Source: Stenurella melanura
Taxonomy: Eukaryota > Arthropoda > Insecta > Coleoptera > Cerambycidae
Length of the DNA: 64,000 nucleotides
Assembly (NCBI GenBank): GCA_963583905.1
Contig: OY757317.1
Location: 94,156,722-94,220,721 of the forward strand
Reading direction: 5' to 3'
Of the stretch, positions 1 to 10,648 are shown one piece after another (the first letter of the stretch is position 1; each line of letters begins with the position of its first letter). A program made the translations under genes and the position numbers. The notes under the pieces are model-generated. The model saw nothing but the letters and a program-made list of their open reading frames with translations. It did no database searches and was not told the origin of the DNA.

Positions 1-1451
1 AAAAGGAAAAGAGAATTTCAAAGGACGAGTTTTTTTATTTCAATTTGGCTCTTTTGTTAATGTTTAAATCTGCCATGAGTATACTAAATAAACTTCATTT
101 TACGCAGTTTCTAGACAAATATTGCGTTTGGCAACATGTTAAAAGTGAAAGCCTGCTTCGTAAAAAACTTCTCAGCGAATTATATGAAGAAAAGTTGGAA
201 GGTATTCGAAGTGATCTTCAAAATGGCTGGTTTTGACTTACAATAGACTAAACACAGACTTTTTGGGAAATAAAGTTGCCAAACCATTAGTTACTAAATT
301 ACGTGTTGATGGTCCTGGCAAGTTCCATTTAATAGCTTCCAAAGTTTTAGAAACAGTTAATGGCGATTCAGTGTTTAATTTTTTTGAAACCACTTTAAAA
401 TTGCTTTGGCAGGACTTGGCTGAACAAAATTTAAAGAAAGTTGTTAATTTTACTAGTCATTCAGTGTCGTATATGTTAAGTGCTGGAAAAAAATTAAAAA
501 GAAATACCCACAAGTGTTACATGTTACTTGCTTGGCGCATGTGTTACACAGCTTATGCGAAAAAGTACGAGATTGTTTCACAAATATTGACAAACTGATT
601 GCTAATATAAAGAAAATTTTTCTAAAAGCACCTAGCAGGATAAAACATTTCCAAGAAAAATATCTTAATTTACCGCTTCCTCCAAAACCAGTGATCACAC
701 GTTGGGGAACATGGATAAACACGGCATGTTACTTACTACCATGTTAACTTTAACTCGTTAAAGGGAGTTGTAGAAACCTTAAACGAAGATGCTACTGCGA
801 TTAAACATGCAAAGGATTTAATGAATATTCCAATTAAAACTGACTTAAAATTTATTTTCGAACGTTTTAAAATGATAACAAGAATTACAGAAAACCTTCA
901 ATGTCCAAATTTGTCCTTGGAAGAAACATTTAACAAACTAGATACTGTTCAAAAAACAATTAATGAAATTTCAGGTGGAACTGGTGAGGTTATATCAAAC
1001 AAGTGGGTTGTAGGTTTACAAAGGAATCCAGACTTGGCAGTCGTATTTGACACTAGTAAAAAAAACTGTGACAGAACCAGATGCCTTCCTTGATCAGGTG
1101 CCTATGAATATCTTTAGATATGCCTCCCTTACTTCTGTGGAATGCGAAAAATCATTTTCGACCTTACAGTGGATATTTACTCACATGAAAATTTAGAAAA
1201 AGTACTTACTTTGAAACTATGAACATTCAGTAAGAGTACAAACTTTGAAACTTGAAAGTGCTGTGTAGATATAACAATTTATGTGTGAAATACGTGTACA
1301 TACATTTATTATGCCAAAATACATCATAAACTCATAAGGTAGGTTCGTATTAAATTTAATTTTGTAAGAGAGAACAAACTTACATTTAATATTTTGATGT
1401 AAAATTTCATATCTGTGCGCCACTGGAATTAATCCCAAATTCCGATCACTG
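1..1451 (+). pseudogene. Decayed hAT-type transposase, copy 1 (5' end outside window)
   Basis: Remnant of a hAT-superfamily transposase related to the BED-finger/CGGBP1-like group. Peptide segments in shifting frames match copy 2 at 14.2-15.5 kb almost line by line: the FLDKYC...SESLLRKK block (about 100-170), the EEKLEGIRSDLQNGWF block (about 190-236), a central region (230-600), and the C-terminal dimerisation signature SVECEKSFSTLQW (about 1,135-1,175) followed by SHENLEK. In-frame stops and small indels break it, for example a TAG/TAA where copy 2 reads IDET, so it cannot be translated. The element's 3' terminus is preserved at 1,451; the N-terminal part lies left of the window. It serves as the undamaged comparison for the 3' end of copy 2. 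Confidence 0.85.
1424..1451 (+). repeat. 3' terminal inverted repeat of hAT copy 1
   Basis: The sequence ends CCCAAATTCCGATCACTG, which is the reverse complement of CAGTGATCGGAATTTGGG at 7,026, the 5' terminus of copy 2. A CAGTG start is typical of hAT TIRs. The 8 bases after it (GAGATTAG) would be the target duplication, whose partner lies outside the window. Confidence 0.8.
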
Positions 1452-2553
1452 GAGATTAGGTATGTTAGAAAGTAAAAAACCGCTGTCTAAGAAATCACCA
1501 CTGCCACATCCAGATTTCCCATCCAAGTCTCTTGAAATGAAAACATGTAGTGATCGGCGTGTCAGATGTCAAAAAGAAATTTGGACTCTTACTAGCTTGC
1601 TTTACTTATTTTACCCTATTTACCCCTATCTCCTCCCCAAACCATCCAATGGAATCAGCTCAAAATATAATATAGTTCCAGATGCCATTATAGAACATAC
1701 GTCTACCAAATTTCAAGTCAATATCAAAAACCGTAAAGCCAGAGAAATCGTGCGTACAAAAAAAGTTACAGAACGACCGATCGACAGAAATTTTTTGTCG
1801 CTCTCTACGTTTCATTACATTCTGAACCTATTCTTTTGGTAAATAATAAGAAAAGGTGAAAATACAGTTGCATTTTATTTTTAACTGAGATTTCCATTAT
1901 TTTGCGGTAACGCCAGCAGTAGTTTATTTTTGATATTAAGTACTAAGCATTAATTAAATTTTATGTTTACATACATTTACTTTCAGGTTTATACGTATTT
2001 ACAGGTATATTATGCATCATTGCAACGTTTGTATTATGATAATCCTATTCATTTTCATATTTCCATATTAGGTAATGTCTAAAAGGGTCTACAGCTTACA
2101 AAATTCGAATTTCCCGGTACTTTTGATTTTCAAGTACTCTCGCAAGTATATTGAATTATGTATCCCTACAGACGCTGTTACTACTTAGATCATCTAATTT
2201 ATTTTGACCGCGCATGTCCTGACCGGTTTTCTTTGGTATACAGTAGGAAACATCTAGTTGGTGATACAGAAAAAAAAACTATGCAACAATTCCAACTTGG
2301 CATTACTGTTAAATGTTTTAAAGGCTGGTATGCAAAAATATCAATTGACATGATAAAAAAAGTTAACGATATTTATTATCGGTACATTTTGTAGCATTAC
2401 ATTCGGATTAAAACAGTCAGGCTGGTAATTCTGTTACTAAGTAAAAGAAAACCATTTTGACACAATGTGTTGTTTAGGTCGGGACCCCAATGAAAACTAC
2501 AAGTTTTCCATCTTGGGGAGGGCAGGCGCGAGCCGCCATCTTGGATTAAAGGC
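1452..2553. other. No gene recognised; AT-rich repeat debris
   Basis: The open frame at 1,462-1,842 is not believable as a gene: its 3' part (about 1,765-1,840) consists of the ACGTTTCAT...ATTCTGAACCTATT repeat that is arrayed non-coding at 4.1-4.9 kb. I see nothing else. Confidence 0.5.
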
Positions 2554-2664
2554 AGTATCTCGCGGCAACAATTTTTTTTTGCGCGTTATGAGAAAAGAGG
2601 TCCGAAGAGATAGTTTGCTCACCCTGTATGTCGTTTCCTTGAAACAATCGGTTTCAATTTTGGG
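2554..2664 (+). repeat. Dispersed repeat containing CACCCTGTATG, copy A
   Basis: About 110 bases here match the reverse complement of 25,158-25,268 nearly base for base. The shared stretch runs from TATCTCGCGG, through GAGAAAAGAGGTCCGAAG and CTCACCCTGTATGTCGTTTC, to CAATCGGTTTCAATTT. The function is unknown. Confidence 0.85.
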
Positions 2665-3858
2665 CAGTTTTTCCATTTCATCACCTGTATATTATGTTTA
2701 TTACCTATATATCATGTTTAATATCTTTTTAATTTTGATCTCCAATTCTTGTTTAAAATTTAATAAAGACATAAATAAGGCCAATGCTAATGCTATATAA
2801 ACAAAAACTTATCTGTTTCATTCACACATCTGGCCTTGCTTATTTTATATCACCCACTTCAAGAAGGGACGAATCCAGGTATATATTTTACGAATCAAAA
2901 ATCTCCTGCCTTAACCGGTAATCAAACAAACAAATTCCTCATACAAAACTAATAACTTTGCAGCGAGAAACAAAAAGTTTATAGTAAATAAATTATTTCT
3001 TAAACAAAAGTACCCGTTCCACATGAAGAATTCATTCATTCGCGTATATGTGAAACAATGGATTTCCAAATCACAACATTCTTCCCATCTGTGAGGGAAT
3101 TAATAAATGTATCTTAGAAATTAATAGAAATAACACTTATCTTTCATCCTTTGCTTATGTTACTACTTCCACTCGTTAGAAGCCAGTCCGCTTCATTTCA
3201 TTTCGTACTAGCCACTTTGGGAGGGTCGTCTTAGGTACATGCACTCGTGGATAATTTACGAGTTTATCGCGAAAAGTATACAATTATATAAAAAATGCAG
3301 TAAATCGGAGACGAATATAATGGTTAGCCGGTTTTATTAATAATTTTAGGCATATATTGGTCTGGTTTGAATATTAAATAATTTTTTCATATCCTTGCCT
3401 AATTTGCATAAATACTGAATGGAAGAGTTGGTGGCGTACTGCGTTAGGAGGTAACATCACTCCCAGACGAAAATTCATGTGCCAAAGAGGCGTGACCTAT
3501 TTAATTATTTGAATGGTCAATTTTAAAAAATGGATAACAATTTTTTACTTACGTCTCCTGGAATGCTGGTATACACCAGATGTACTTACCTAAAACAAAA
3601 AAAGTATATTAGATTCAAAAGAATATCTGTAGTAGAGGAGGCAGTATGGGCGCATGAGTATCGAATACATTTCGGACGTAGTTTTTTTATTGCTGCAATC
3701 AGTTCAGAAGAAGATCCACGGTTACCAGATGATAACCTGGTTTGGTACTATTTAAAACAATTTTGTTAAATTGTTAAAAAAGGGCTTTTTACAATGTTAA
3801 AAAATGGGTTTTTTTGGTTTTTTGGCCCGTCCGTGATAAAGTTTGGAAACCATCTTTT
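2665..3858. other. No gene recognised; contains a 3' fragment of the hairpin family
   Basis: Around 3,275-3,340 there is a piece (ATATAAAAAATGCAGTAAAT, then GGTTAGCCGG) that matches the 3' end of the element at 17.7-18.15 kb. The open frame at 3,530-3,769 shows no motif I know. Confidence 0.45.
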
Positions 3859-4920
3859 ACTTCCCTCGCATACCGAAGGGAAGTATTGTATTCGAGAAAA
3901 AAATCACCCTCTGAGATCACGTAGATTACGGAAATACAGGTTTTTCAATTCCGTCAGTCTGTCTGTCTGTCGGTGCATTAACTAAAAAAACTACTTGACG
4001 GAGAGCAGTCAAATTTGGTAGGTAGTTGACGCTACTGTCAGCGAAGAAATGGTTAAACTATCACTGGAAAATATACAGGGTGGACCGTCTAAAGGGAATA
4101 AATAAGGAAAACAATTTTTTTTGCTCAAATTTAAAATTTCCACGTTTCATGACTCGCTAAACCTATTTCAGAAAAAAAAATTGAAAATTTTTTGAAAAAA
4201 AATTTACCACTAAAATAGATTTTTTGTTGAAATTTAAAATTTCTACGTTTCATAGCGTTCTAAACCAACAAAAAAAAATTTAGAATTTTTTTTACCATTT
4301 TTGAAAAAAATTTACTTACCACTAAAATAGATGGAATTTTTTTTCTTTGTTCAAATTTAAAATGTCCACGTTTCCATGGCATTCTAAACCTATTCAAACA
4401 AATTTTAAAAAATTTTTGAAAATTCTTTAAAATTTTTTAATTTTTTTTGCTCAAATTTAAAATTTCCACGTTTCATGACATTCTAAACCTATTTCGGAAA
4501 AAAAATTGCAACATTTTTTTAGTACATATTTTGGAAAAAAAATTTACCACTAGAATAGTTGGAATTTTTTTTCTCAAATTCAAAATTTTTACGTTTCATG
4601 ACATTCTAAATCTCAGAAAAAAAAAATTTACCACTAAAATAAATGGAAAATTTTTTTTCTTTGCTCAAATCTAAAATTTTCACGTTTTATGGCATTCTAA
4701 ACCTATTTCAAAAAAAAGAAAAAATTTACCACTACTATGAAATAAAAGGAAACTTTCCCTTTTGCTCAAATTTAAAATTTCCACGTTTCATGACATTCTA
4801 AACCTCTTTCGGAATAAAAAAATTTTGAAAATTTTTTTACCAACATTTTTTAAAAATTTCAAAAAAAAATGAAATTTTTTAACCACCACTATACTTCCAC
4901 TCCACTACGTGGATGTGGAA
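3859..4920 (+). mobile_element. Terminal-hairpin family element, copy 1
   Basis: The stretch is bounded by two hairpins with related stems: ACTTCCCTCG...CGAAGGGAAGT at 3,859-3,884 and CTTCCAC...GTGGAAG at 4,893-4,920. Between them are a CTGTCTGTCTGTC tract (about 3,957), a block GAGAGCAGTCAAATTTGGTA that is also present at 21.67 kb, and an array of AT-rich units (4,103-4,880). Related members lie at 17,675-18,150, 21,511-21,725 and 55,095-55,430 (minus). No coding capacity is visible. I do not recognise the family; it is not obviously a LINE, LTR or TIR element. A CAGGGTGG end at about 4,075 may be a later insertion. Confidence 0.55.
4103..4880 (+). repeat. Degenerate tandem array of an AT-rich unit
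   Basis: The unit TTTGCTCAAATTTAAAATTT / CCACGTTTCATGACATTCTAAACC, separated by A-rich and T-rich runs, recurs about seven times at spacings of roughly 85-125 bases, ending with the hairpin at 4,893. Single units occur at about 1,800, 6,065 and 57,020. Confidence 0.75.
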
Positions 4921-7025
4921 TTGAAGATGTGACAAATGGCAATACTATTTGGCATATGCACCTATTACACTTTTATTGAAATATGTACAGGGTGGTCATC
5001 CCCCGTTAGGTAAGTAGAAAGAGAAGCAAACATTGTAAATTCACCCCCCCCCCCCCCCCCCCCGTTTCCTCCATCTTTCACCACCCATAAGAACGGTGTA
5101 AGTTACAATATCTAATATACGGATACTTATTTATTTAAAAAGAACAAAACTTCTCGTTAAATGGTTATTATCAGGTTATATAATGTGATTACTTCTGACT
5201 ACTCTTACACCCATCCCCACCAATTAAGGAGGTGGATTTTATATTTTTAGGGTTTTCATTGGTTTTGCTTGCAAAAGAAATCCCTGATCACCCAACCTCT
5301 TGGTAGTTCTAATTCTAGTGGCAAGTTCTAATATCAACTTCAATGTCACCCCCTAGAGGGTTGTTGTTTAATGTGTTCCGAGATCTTCAGCCAAAACGCG
5401 TGACGGATTAGTTTGCAGCACCCCAAAATCAGTAAAAAAAATGTGGCTTTCACTTTATCATGGATGGCCCAAAAAAGATTTCCGATGAAATCGGTGAAAG
5501 CCCTACTAAAATTTTTAAGATAAAATCTGAAACTTTCACATATTACTCTTGAAGTAATGTATAAAATGATCTGATGGATAGGTATGCCAAATAATTTTTT
5601 TAATAAAAGTTATTAACGTTTATTTTATCCCTAGTTTGACGAATTTTGGAGCAAGGAAAAATGTTTCTTTTATTTTCGTAAAAAAAGAAGGTTAATTCAA
5701 TTTTGAAGGTAAATCTCCTTAAAACATCTTAAAGTACACATTTCAAGCTTTAAAAATCGCATCTACAGAAATCCAATAACGCGATTTAAACCAGAGTAAT
5801 AGGTGGTTAAAATTATCCATATCAAATTTTACAACTTTCTCAAGATTTTGAAATTTTGCCAAAAACAGAATATACAATATTTTCGATTTTTTAGGGGTCG
5901 CCAGCACTTTACAGCTGTAAACTTTTTTAATAATATTCTACACCAACAAAACTACTTATTCTGAAAAATTCAGCAATATAACATTTAGTGACGCCTAAAA
6001 CCCCTGACGACTGGGCTAAATCGTCCGCAGAAAAGAAGTTACGGACCGACAGAACATTTTTTTAGCTTAAATTTAAAATCCCACGTTTCCAAACCTATCC
6101 ACTCCACCGCGTTCATGTGGAAGTAAAATATACATGAATAGCTTTGAAATCTAAAAAAAATCTGTAAAATCTTGTTACTCAAGGTGGCATCGAGTGATGA
6201 TTAAAATTACTTTGGCACTTATACCTAATATATTAATTTATTCTTAAAAAAACTGCGAAGATGTACTCTGTAGTATACTACCTACAGAATGTTCAAAATT
6301 TGCCAAAACTTCGCTCTGTGTAGCCAGGTTGATATTTAATTACACAATAGTAAGTAGCAATATGCTATAAAATTATTATTTGTAGTGAAAAATAAAAACA
6401 CTTATTTATTTTTAAAAAGATGCATTTAAATAGGTACCACATCTTTTCTATGCATACACTTTGTAAAAGGAATGTTTTGATCTCGGGACCATTATCTTCC
6501 TAACTGACTGAAAATTATTATAATAACAGAGTTCATTCTATTGCACATAAATATCAGCCACGGCAACGGTTGCAGCTCCTACTTCATACTCTTAAATCAT
6601 ATTATTCTGCAAAAATATTTGTCTTTTCGATTTTTCTGCACTAGTATACAATTTGTAAATATCACGTTCCGCCGCACATTGCATAAAATTTCCTCTAAAG
6701 CTTAGACAGGAAGTAGATAACTTCTTGAAACGTCAGCAAAATGTTTTAGTATTTTTGTATGTAAACATACATGGCTATTCGGTGCATCTGATCGATCTCT
6801 GAGGGACACATAGGACACGTGTAAATGACTCCATAGGTTCCTATAAATTTTTCCACTATGACGCACCTCTGTTGACAGTACAGGAGGTGGCGTACAATGG
6901 GCTCCTGGCTCCTTCAGCATATTTTTTTCATTACATTTTCTGAAAGATCTTTTGATTTTAGAGCGAAAAGCAAAAAAATAAATTTTCTACAGTTTCTAAA
7001 GACCAAGAACGCGTTCTCGTATTAA
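4921..7025. other. No gene recognised; homopolymer and repeat fragments
   Basis: The stretch includes a poly-C tract at 5,044-5,063, an isolated end of the hairpin family at 6,060-6,123 (AAATTTAAAATCCCACGTTT followed by a degenerate CCAC...GTGGAAG hairpin), and a CAGGGTGG end at about 4,988. I see no coding evidence. Confidence 0.5.
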
Positions 7026-7344
7026 CAGTGATCGGAATTTGGGTTTAATTGTCAGTTGCGTCGTTAACAAGTATTTATTGAAATATAATAAATAAAATAA
7101 ATAAGCACGGATGTTTAGTTCGCTGAAAAATAAATAAGTTTTGATTTATTTTTCGTGTAATATAAATTATATATAATATATTTACACAAAAAACGCTATT
7201 TAAGTTAAAGAAACAGAGCGCGTAAACAATGCATACCTGCAACACGTGGCCGACACGCTTGGAAATTGCATGGACTTATTGGACTTGGCCTAGGGCCTAG
7301 TTTATAACTGTGTTTCGTGAAAGAACGAGTTGTTGTCAATTAAT

Positions 7345-7397
7345 ATGCCGTGGTTTAGCCCGACGAAAAGTACGATCGAAAAATGGATTAAGCCTTA
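7345..7397 (+). pseudogene. hAT transposase copy 2, first 17 codons
   Basis: ATG at 7,345 opens MPWFSPTKSTIEKWIKP, after which the insertion begins. The codon split by the insertion (TA|T) is completed at 14,249, and reading continues in the same frame as KELHFDGEKIICNIC. This junction shows that the 6.8-kb element landed in an open, presumably then-functional, transposase gene. The start was chosen because it is the first ATG after the leader and because joining the two parts gives an uninterrupted frame to 14,630. Confidence 0.85.
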
Positions 7398-8150
7398 TAG
7401 ACCGGTAGCACGGGAAAGATTCTGGTGAACAATTAGCTAACGTCTGCGTCTCATGGAGACCTTTCTTAAGCACGTAAAATCGACTACGAGATATTTTTTA
7501 TCATTGCCACTGGCGCAAAACAATTTTTAATAGATTTTTTATTTTGTAAAATAAATGCATCATTTTTATCAATTAGTTCACGTCTGCGATGTTAATATTA
7601 GTTTACTTTAGGAAAAAAACCGACCGGAAGCGCAATCGCAGACATGTAGGTGGCGCACTAGTCTTTGAAATCGGCAATCGCATTTGTATCAAAAACCGGC
7701 TTTTAAAAACAATCGGTTCACGTCTGCGAAAGGCGTCACCCGTTATATAATGTCTTTTTAAGTACTTGAACAGTCTCCCAGACGATTTGGCTGTGTATGT
7801 GATATTTTTATACATTTTCGATTATGCTACCGATTCCGGTAATTTTGTACAATAAGCTCACTTTTCACACAAGTTGATATTAAAATTTATTGATATACCG
7901 ATACTTATGGACGCATTCGCAGACGTTGCGCGTGTGTATAAGTGTAAGTAAATAAAAAATTAATTTGTAAAAAATAACACACATTTTTTACCGATCAACT
8001 CACGTCTGCGAATAACTTGTTTATTGCTATCATGGCATTGCAATATTAAAATATGTTTCCCAGACGTTTAGCGCCCGCATAAATATTTTTAACATTAATA
8101 TTAAGAACTTTGAAAACCATATACACAGTGGAACGATCAGTTCACGTCTG
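7398..8150. repeat. Left TIR and subterminal CACGTCTGCG repeats
   Basis: A motif close to TTCACGTCTGCGA recurs in alternating orientation. Forward copies lie at about 7,433, 7,573, 7,705, 7,995 and 8,135; inverted copies (CGCAGACG or CCCAGACG) lie at about 7,635, 7,776, 7,915 and 8,058. The outer 450 bases match the right end in inverted orientation. Confidence 0.85.
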
Positions 8151-8449
8151 TGTGTGCAAACCGCCTTAGTAATTGATTTCTGCTTACTCATTGTGAATTT
8201 TGCAAACGCCTACGACTTGCATATATTATTTCAATAAAATTATTAAAATTAATTTATCAGGTGCTCACGAACGTTCCGCACGTTATCATTTTAGCTAGTG
8301 TATTCTATGGGTCTTTTTTGTCATGAAATGTATTATAATTCCTGTGTATACCTATATAATTATATGAATTGTGTGTAAATACCGTCTACACTACACATTA
8401 ATAGTTTCAAACATCTGTGTAAAACATATACCGAAGAATTCGTAGCCTC

Positions 8450-8752
8450 TTGCCTAATTTCAATGAGAGCTCCACTGAAGACATGGAGAGTCTTTTGAAA
8501 AAAGCGCTCTCAAGTTTGACGCGTGCTTGTACCCTCCGTGCTCTAGGGAATTGTTTCAATAAATTCAACGTGCAACGTACATTGCGTCTGTGTGAAAGAA
8601 CGCCCACCTCCCAAAACCAACTTCCAGGCTTCCAGTGGAACACGGATGGAAGTTGTCTGCAGTTAGTGCAGTTGGAAAATATGAGTTCCACTGGTTTGAT
8701 GGTGATGAAATGGCGGAACTCATACACGACGTTATGATTGATCCAAACACAG
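8450..8752 (+). CDS. Candidate exon of an unidentified transposon gene
   Basis: Within the 6,848-bp element, this GC-richer stretch has open frames on the plus strand. One frame reads PNFNESSTEDMESLLKKAL and stays open to 8,737. Another, from about 8,617, includes GKYEFHWFDGDEMAELIHD and runs into a donor-like ACAG|GTAGGA at 8,752. A minus-strand frame of 153 codons (8,407-8,868) overlaps them, so even the strand is uncertain. I favour plus because of the donor and because an acidic terminal exon lies downstream on the same strand. No domain is recognised. It could be an exon of the element's own gene or captured host sequence. Confidence 0.3.
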
Positions 8753-9096
8753 GTAGGAATTTTTTTTTTACAGAAATCGCCATCAAGCAATCTTACGCAT
8801 TGGAAATTAACATAGTTATCATAAATAAAATGAAACGCCTCCTCACTGGCATATACGAGTAAATACATATAATGTGTTTATACAAATACAACTTGAATTA
8901 AAGAAATTCTGGTAACAAAGGTATCTTACTTACTACATTTCCAACGGGGGACGAGGCGGAGCCGAGTCCCCCAACCCACAGCCCTTCTTCCCTCCCGAAA
9001 AATCTCAAAAATAAGCATCGGTCTTATGGCTCCGTTCTACGTCCAATTTAATGCCCAAAAGTTTTTATTTTTTATAACCATTCAATGATTTTAAGC

Positions 9097-9405
9097 AGTC
9101 AAAACGTAGAACTTCACTATTGACCTCCCCCTTGCCGCCCCCGTAAACTTAGAATTCCCGGACAACTTTTGTTCGATACACAAAGATCTAACCTACACAA
9201 CGCCACTCAAATCATCCCGATCTGACCCTAATTTTCTTATATCGCACTTAAACCTCGACATAATTTTATTAAAATAGTCAAAACGTAGAGCTTCACTATT
9301 GACCTCGCCCTTGCCGCCCCCGTAATCTTACAATGCCCGGACAATTTCTATTCGATAGACAAAGGTCCAACCTACACAACGCCACTCAAATCACCCCGAT
9401 CTGAC
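9097..9405 (+). repeat. Two-copy tandem repeat, period about 179 bp
   Basis: AGTCAAAACGTAGA...CTTCACTATTGACCTC, then GCCGCCCCCGTAA and CTACACAACGCCACTCAAAT, occur at 9,097-9,225 and again at 9,276-9,405 with scattered substitutions. The segment is more GC-rich than its surroundings. Confidence 0.85.
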
Positions 9406-9676
9406 CACCCCTGCATCCAGCGGTGACGCCCGAACATTTGTTTCACTTTCGATGTATATGTCCCCATATATTTACCATTACATTCCCGATTCCTTAAACA
9501 TTTCCAATGTTAAAATACTTGATTAAGAGTTGTATTTCAATGAGACTTATTAACTATTTTATCAACTTCAATCAAATTAAACATGTGCAAGGGGCACCAT
9601 TTGTCGATTGTGTGTTATTAGTATTACATTCTGTGTTTACATGAAAGTTATTGTCGAAATGTTAATACACACATAC

Positions 9677-9872
9677 AAGCAAACTGACTACAATTCTCAA
9701 TTAATTAATTTTACACGTATAATTACACACGTTTTTAAGGAAGCTTAATGTTCGACTGATCTTAAGCTCCACGTAAGCAAACTGACTACAATTCTCAATT
9801 AATTAATTTTACACGTATAATTACAAACGTTTTTAAGGAAGCTTAATGTTCGACTGATCTTAAGCTCCACGT
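9677..9872 (+). repeat. Near-identical 98-bp tandem duplication
   Basis: The unit starting AAGCAAACTGACTACAATTC and ending TTAAGCTCCACGT is present twice, head to tail, with about one difference (ACACACG versus ACAAACG). The near-identity suggests a recent duplication. Confidence 0.95.
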
Positions 9873-9935
9873 ACGATAAAATAATTGCAAAATAATTAAG
9901 CAAATACAAACTATTTTTTTTTTACCAACAAATGA

Positions 9936-10064
9936 GGAGGACAATATAATCGCTATGGATGAGGATGAGGACAGCTGTGTTGAACTGGATGATGATGAGG
10001 AGGAGGCTCTTGCACTTCCTGAAGATCAATTCGCTCTTAATCTCGACGATGACGACGAATGAAT
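9936..10064 (+). CDS. Candidate acidic C-terminal exon inside the 6.8-kb element
   Basis: The frame from about 9,930 reads EEDNIIAMDEDEDSCVELDD and then an E/L-rich stretch ending LNLDDDDE before TGA at 10,062-10,064. A T-rich tract at 9,912-9,922 followed by an AG at 9,935 gives a plausible splice acceptor. An AATAAA lies about 35 bases after the stop (about 10,096-10,101). A strongly biased acidic tail that ends just upstream of a poly(A) signal looks like a real terminal exon. The phase does not fit a direct join to the donor at 8,752, so an exon is missing or the gene is decayed. Function unknown. Confidence 0.5.
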
Positions 10065-10648
10065 ATCATGTTTTACTCGTGTTCAAGATAATTTACAAAT
10101 AAATGTTTTTTTTGTAATGCAGATATCTTTGGTTATTAATACCCATTGTGGCCTAATCGTTTATTTAACAAAACCCTGGCGACAACGAAAATGTTTTCAG
10201 CAAGTGACGTGGGTGTTGCCGCGCCCATCCCCCCTTTTTTTTACCACATCTTCATAGAATTGGTTTTTTCTAGTAAATAGTTAAATGTTTGTTTGACCGA
10301 CTATAAAATCAAACAAAAACTCTTTCTTTGAGTATTTTTTTTTAAGCGACCGCAAATAAAGTTCATGCGATCGTACTCACCCATGTAGCAGGCAATATTA
10401 GTACAATATTGGGTATTTATGGTATAAATAACGGCTAAATGTTGAAATGCAATATTTGCCCAATATCGAAATGTGAACATTTTTATTTATTGGCAAAATA
10501 TTGTAATCAATCTTGACTGAATATTGTTCTACATTATTGCTCCAATATCTATTTTGACAACTAGGATAATATTTACCTAATATTGTATTTAAATTGGTAC
10601 AATATTTCCTTTGGATTGATAGTCAATATTAGAAATCAATATAAAATA

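Noticed and set aside
1462..1842. 126-codon open frame
   Set aside because: Its 3' part is the same repeat that is arrayed non-coding at 4.1-4.9 kb, and the remainder has no domain or splice context.
5044..5063. Poly-C and poly-G runs (also 31,275, 39,382, 56,800, 62,570 and 63,092)
   Set aside because: Simple homopolymers; lengths may be sequencing artefacts. No G-quadruplex spacing of separate G-tracts was seen.
7603..7815. 70-codon open frame, with a twin at 13,827-14,045
   Set aside because: The two are the inverted arms of the 6.8-kb element's TIRs, so conservation comes from the repeat and not from coding.
8407..8868. 153-codon minus-strand frame, the longest in its region
   Set aside because: It is antisense to the plus-strand candidate exon that has a donor. 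Composition and residues show no family. Kept only as an alternative strand for that exon.
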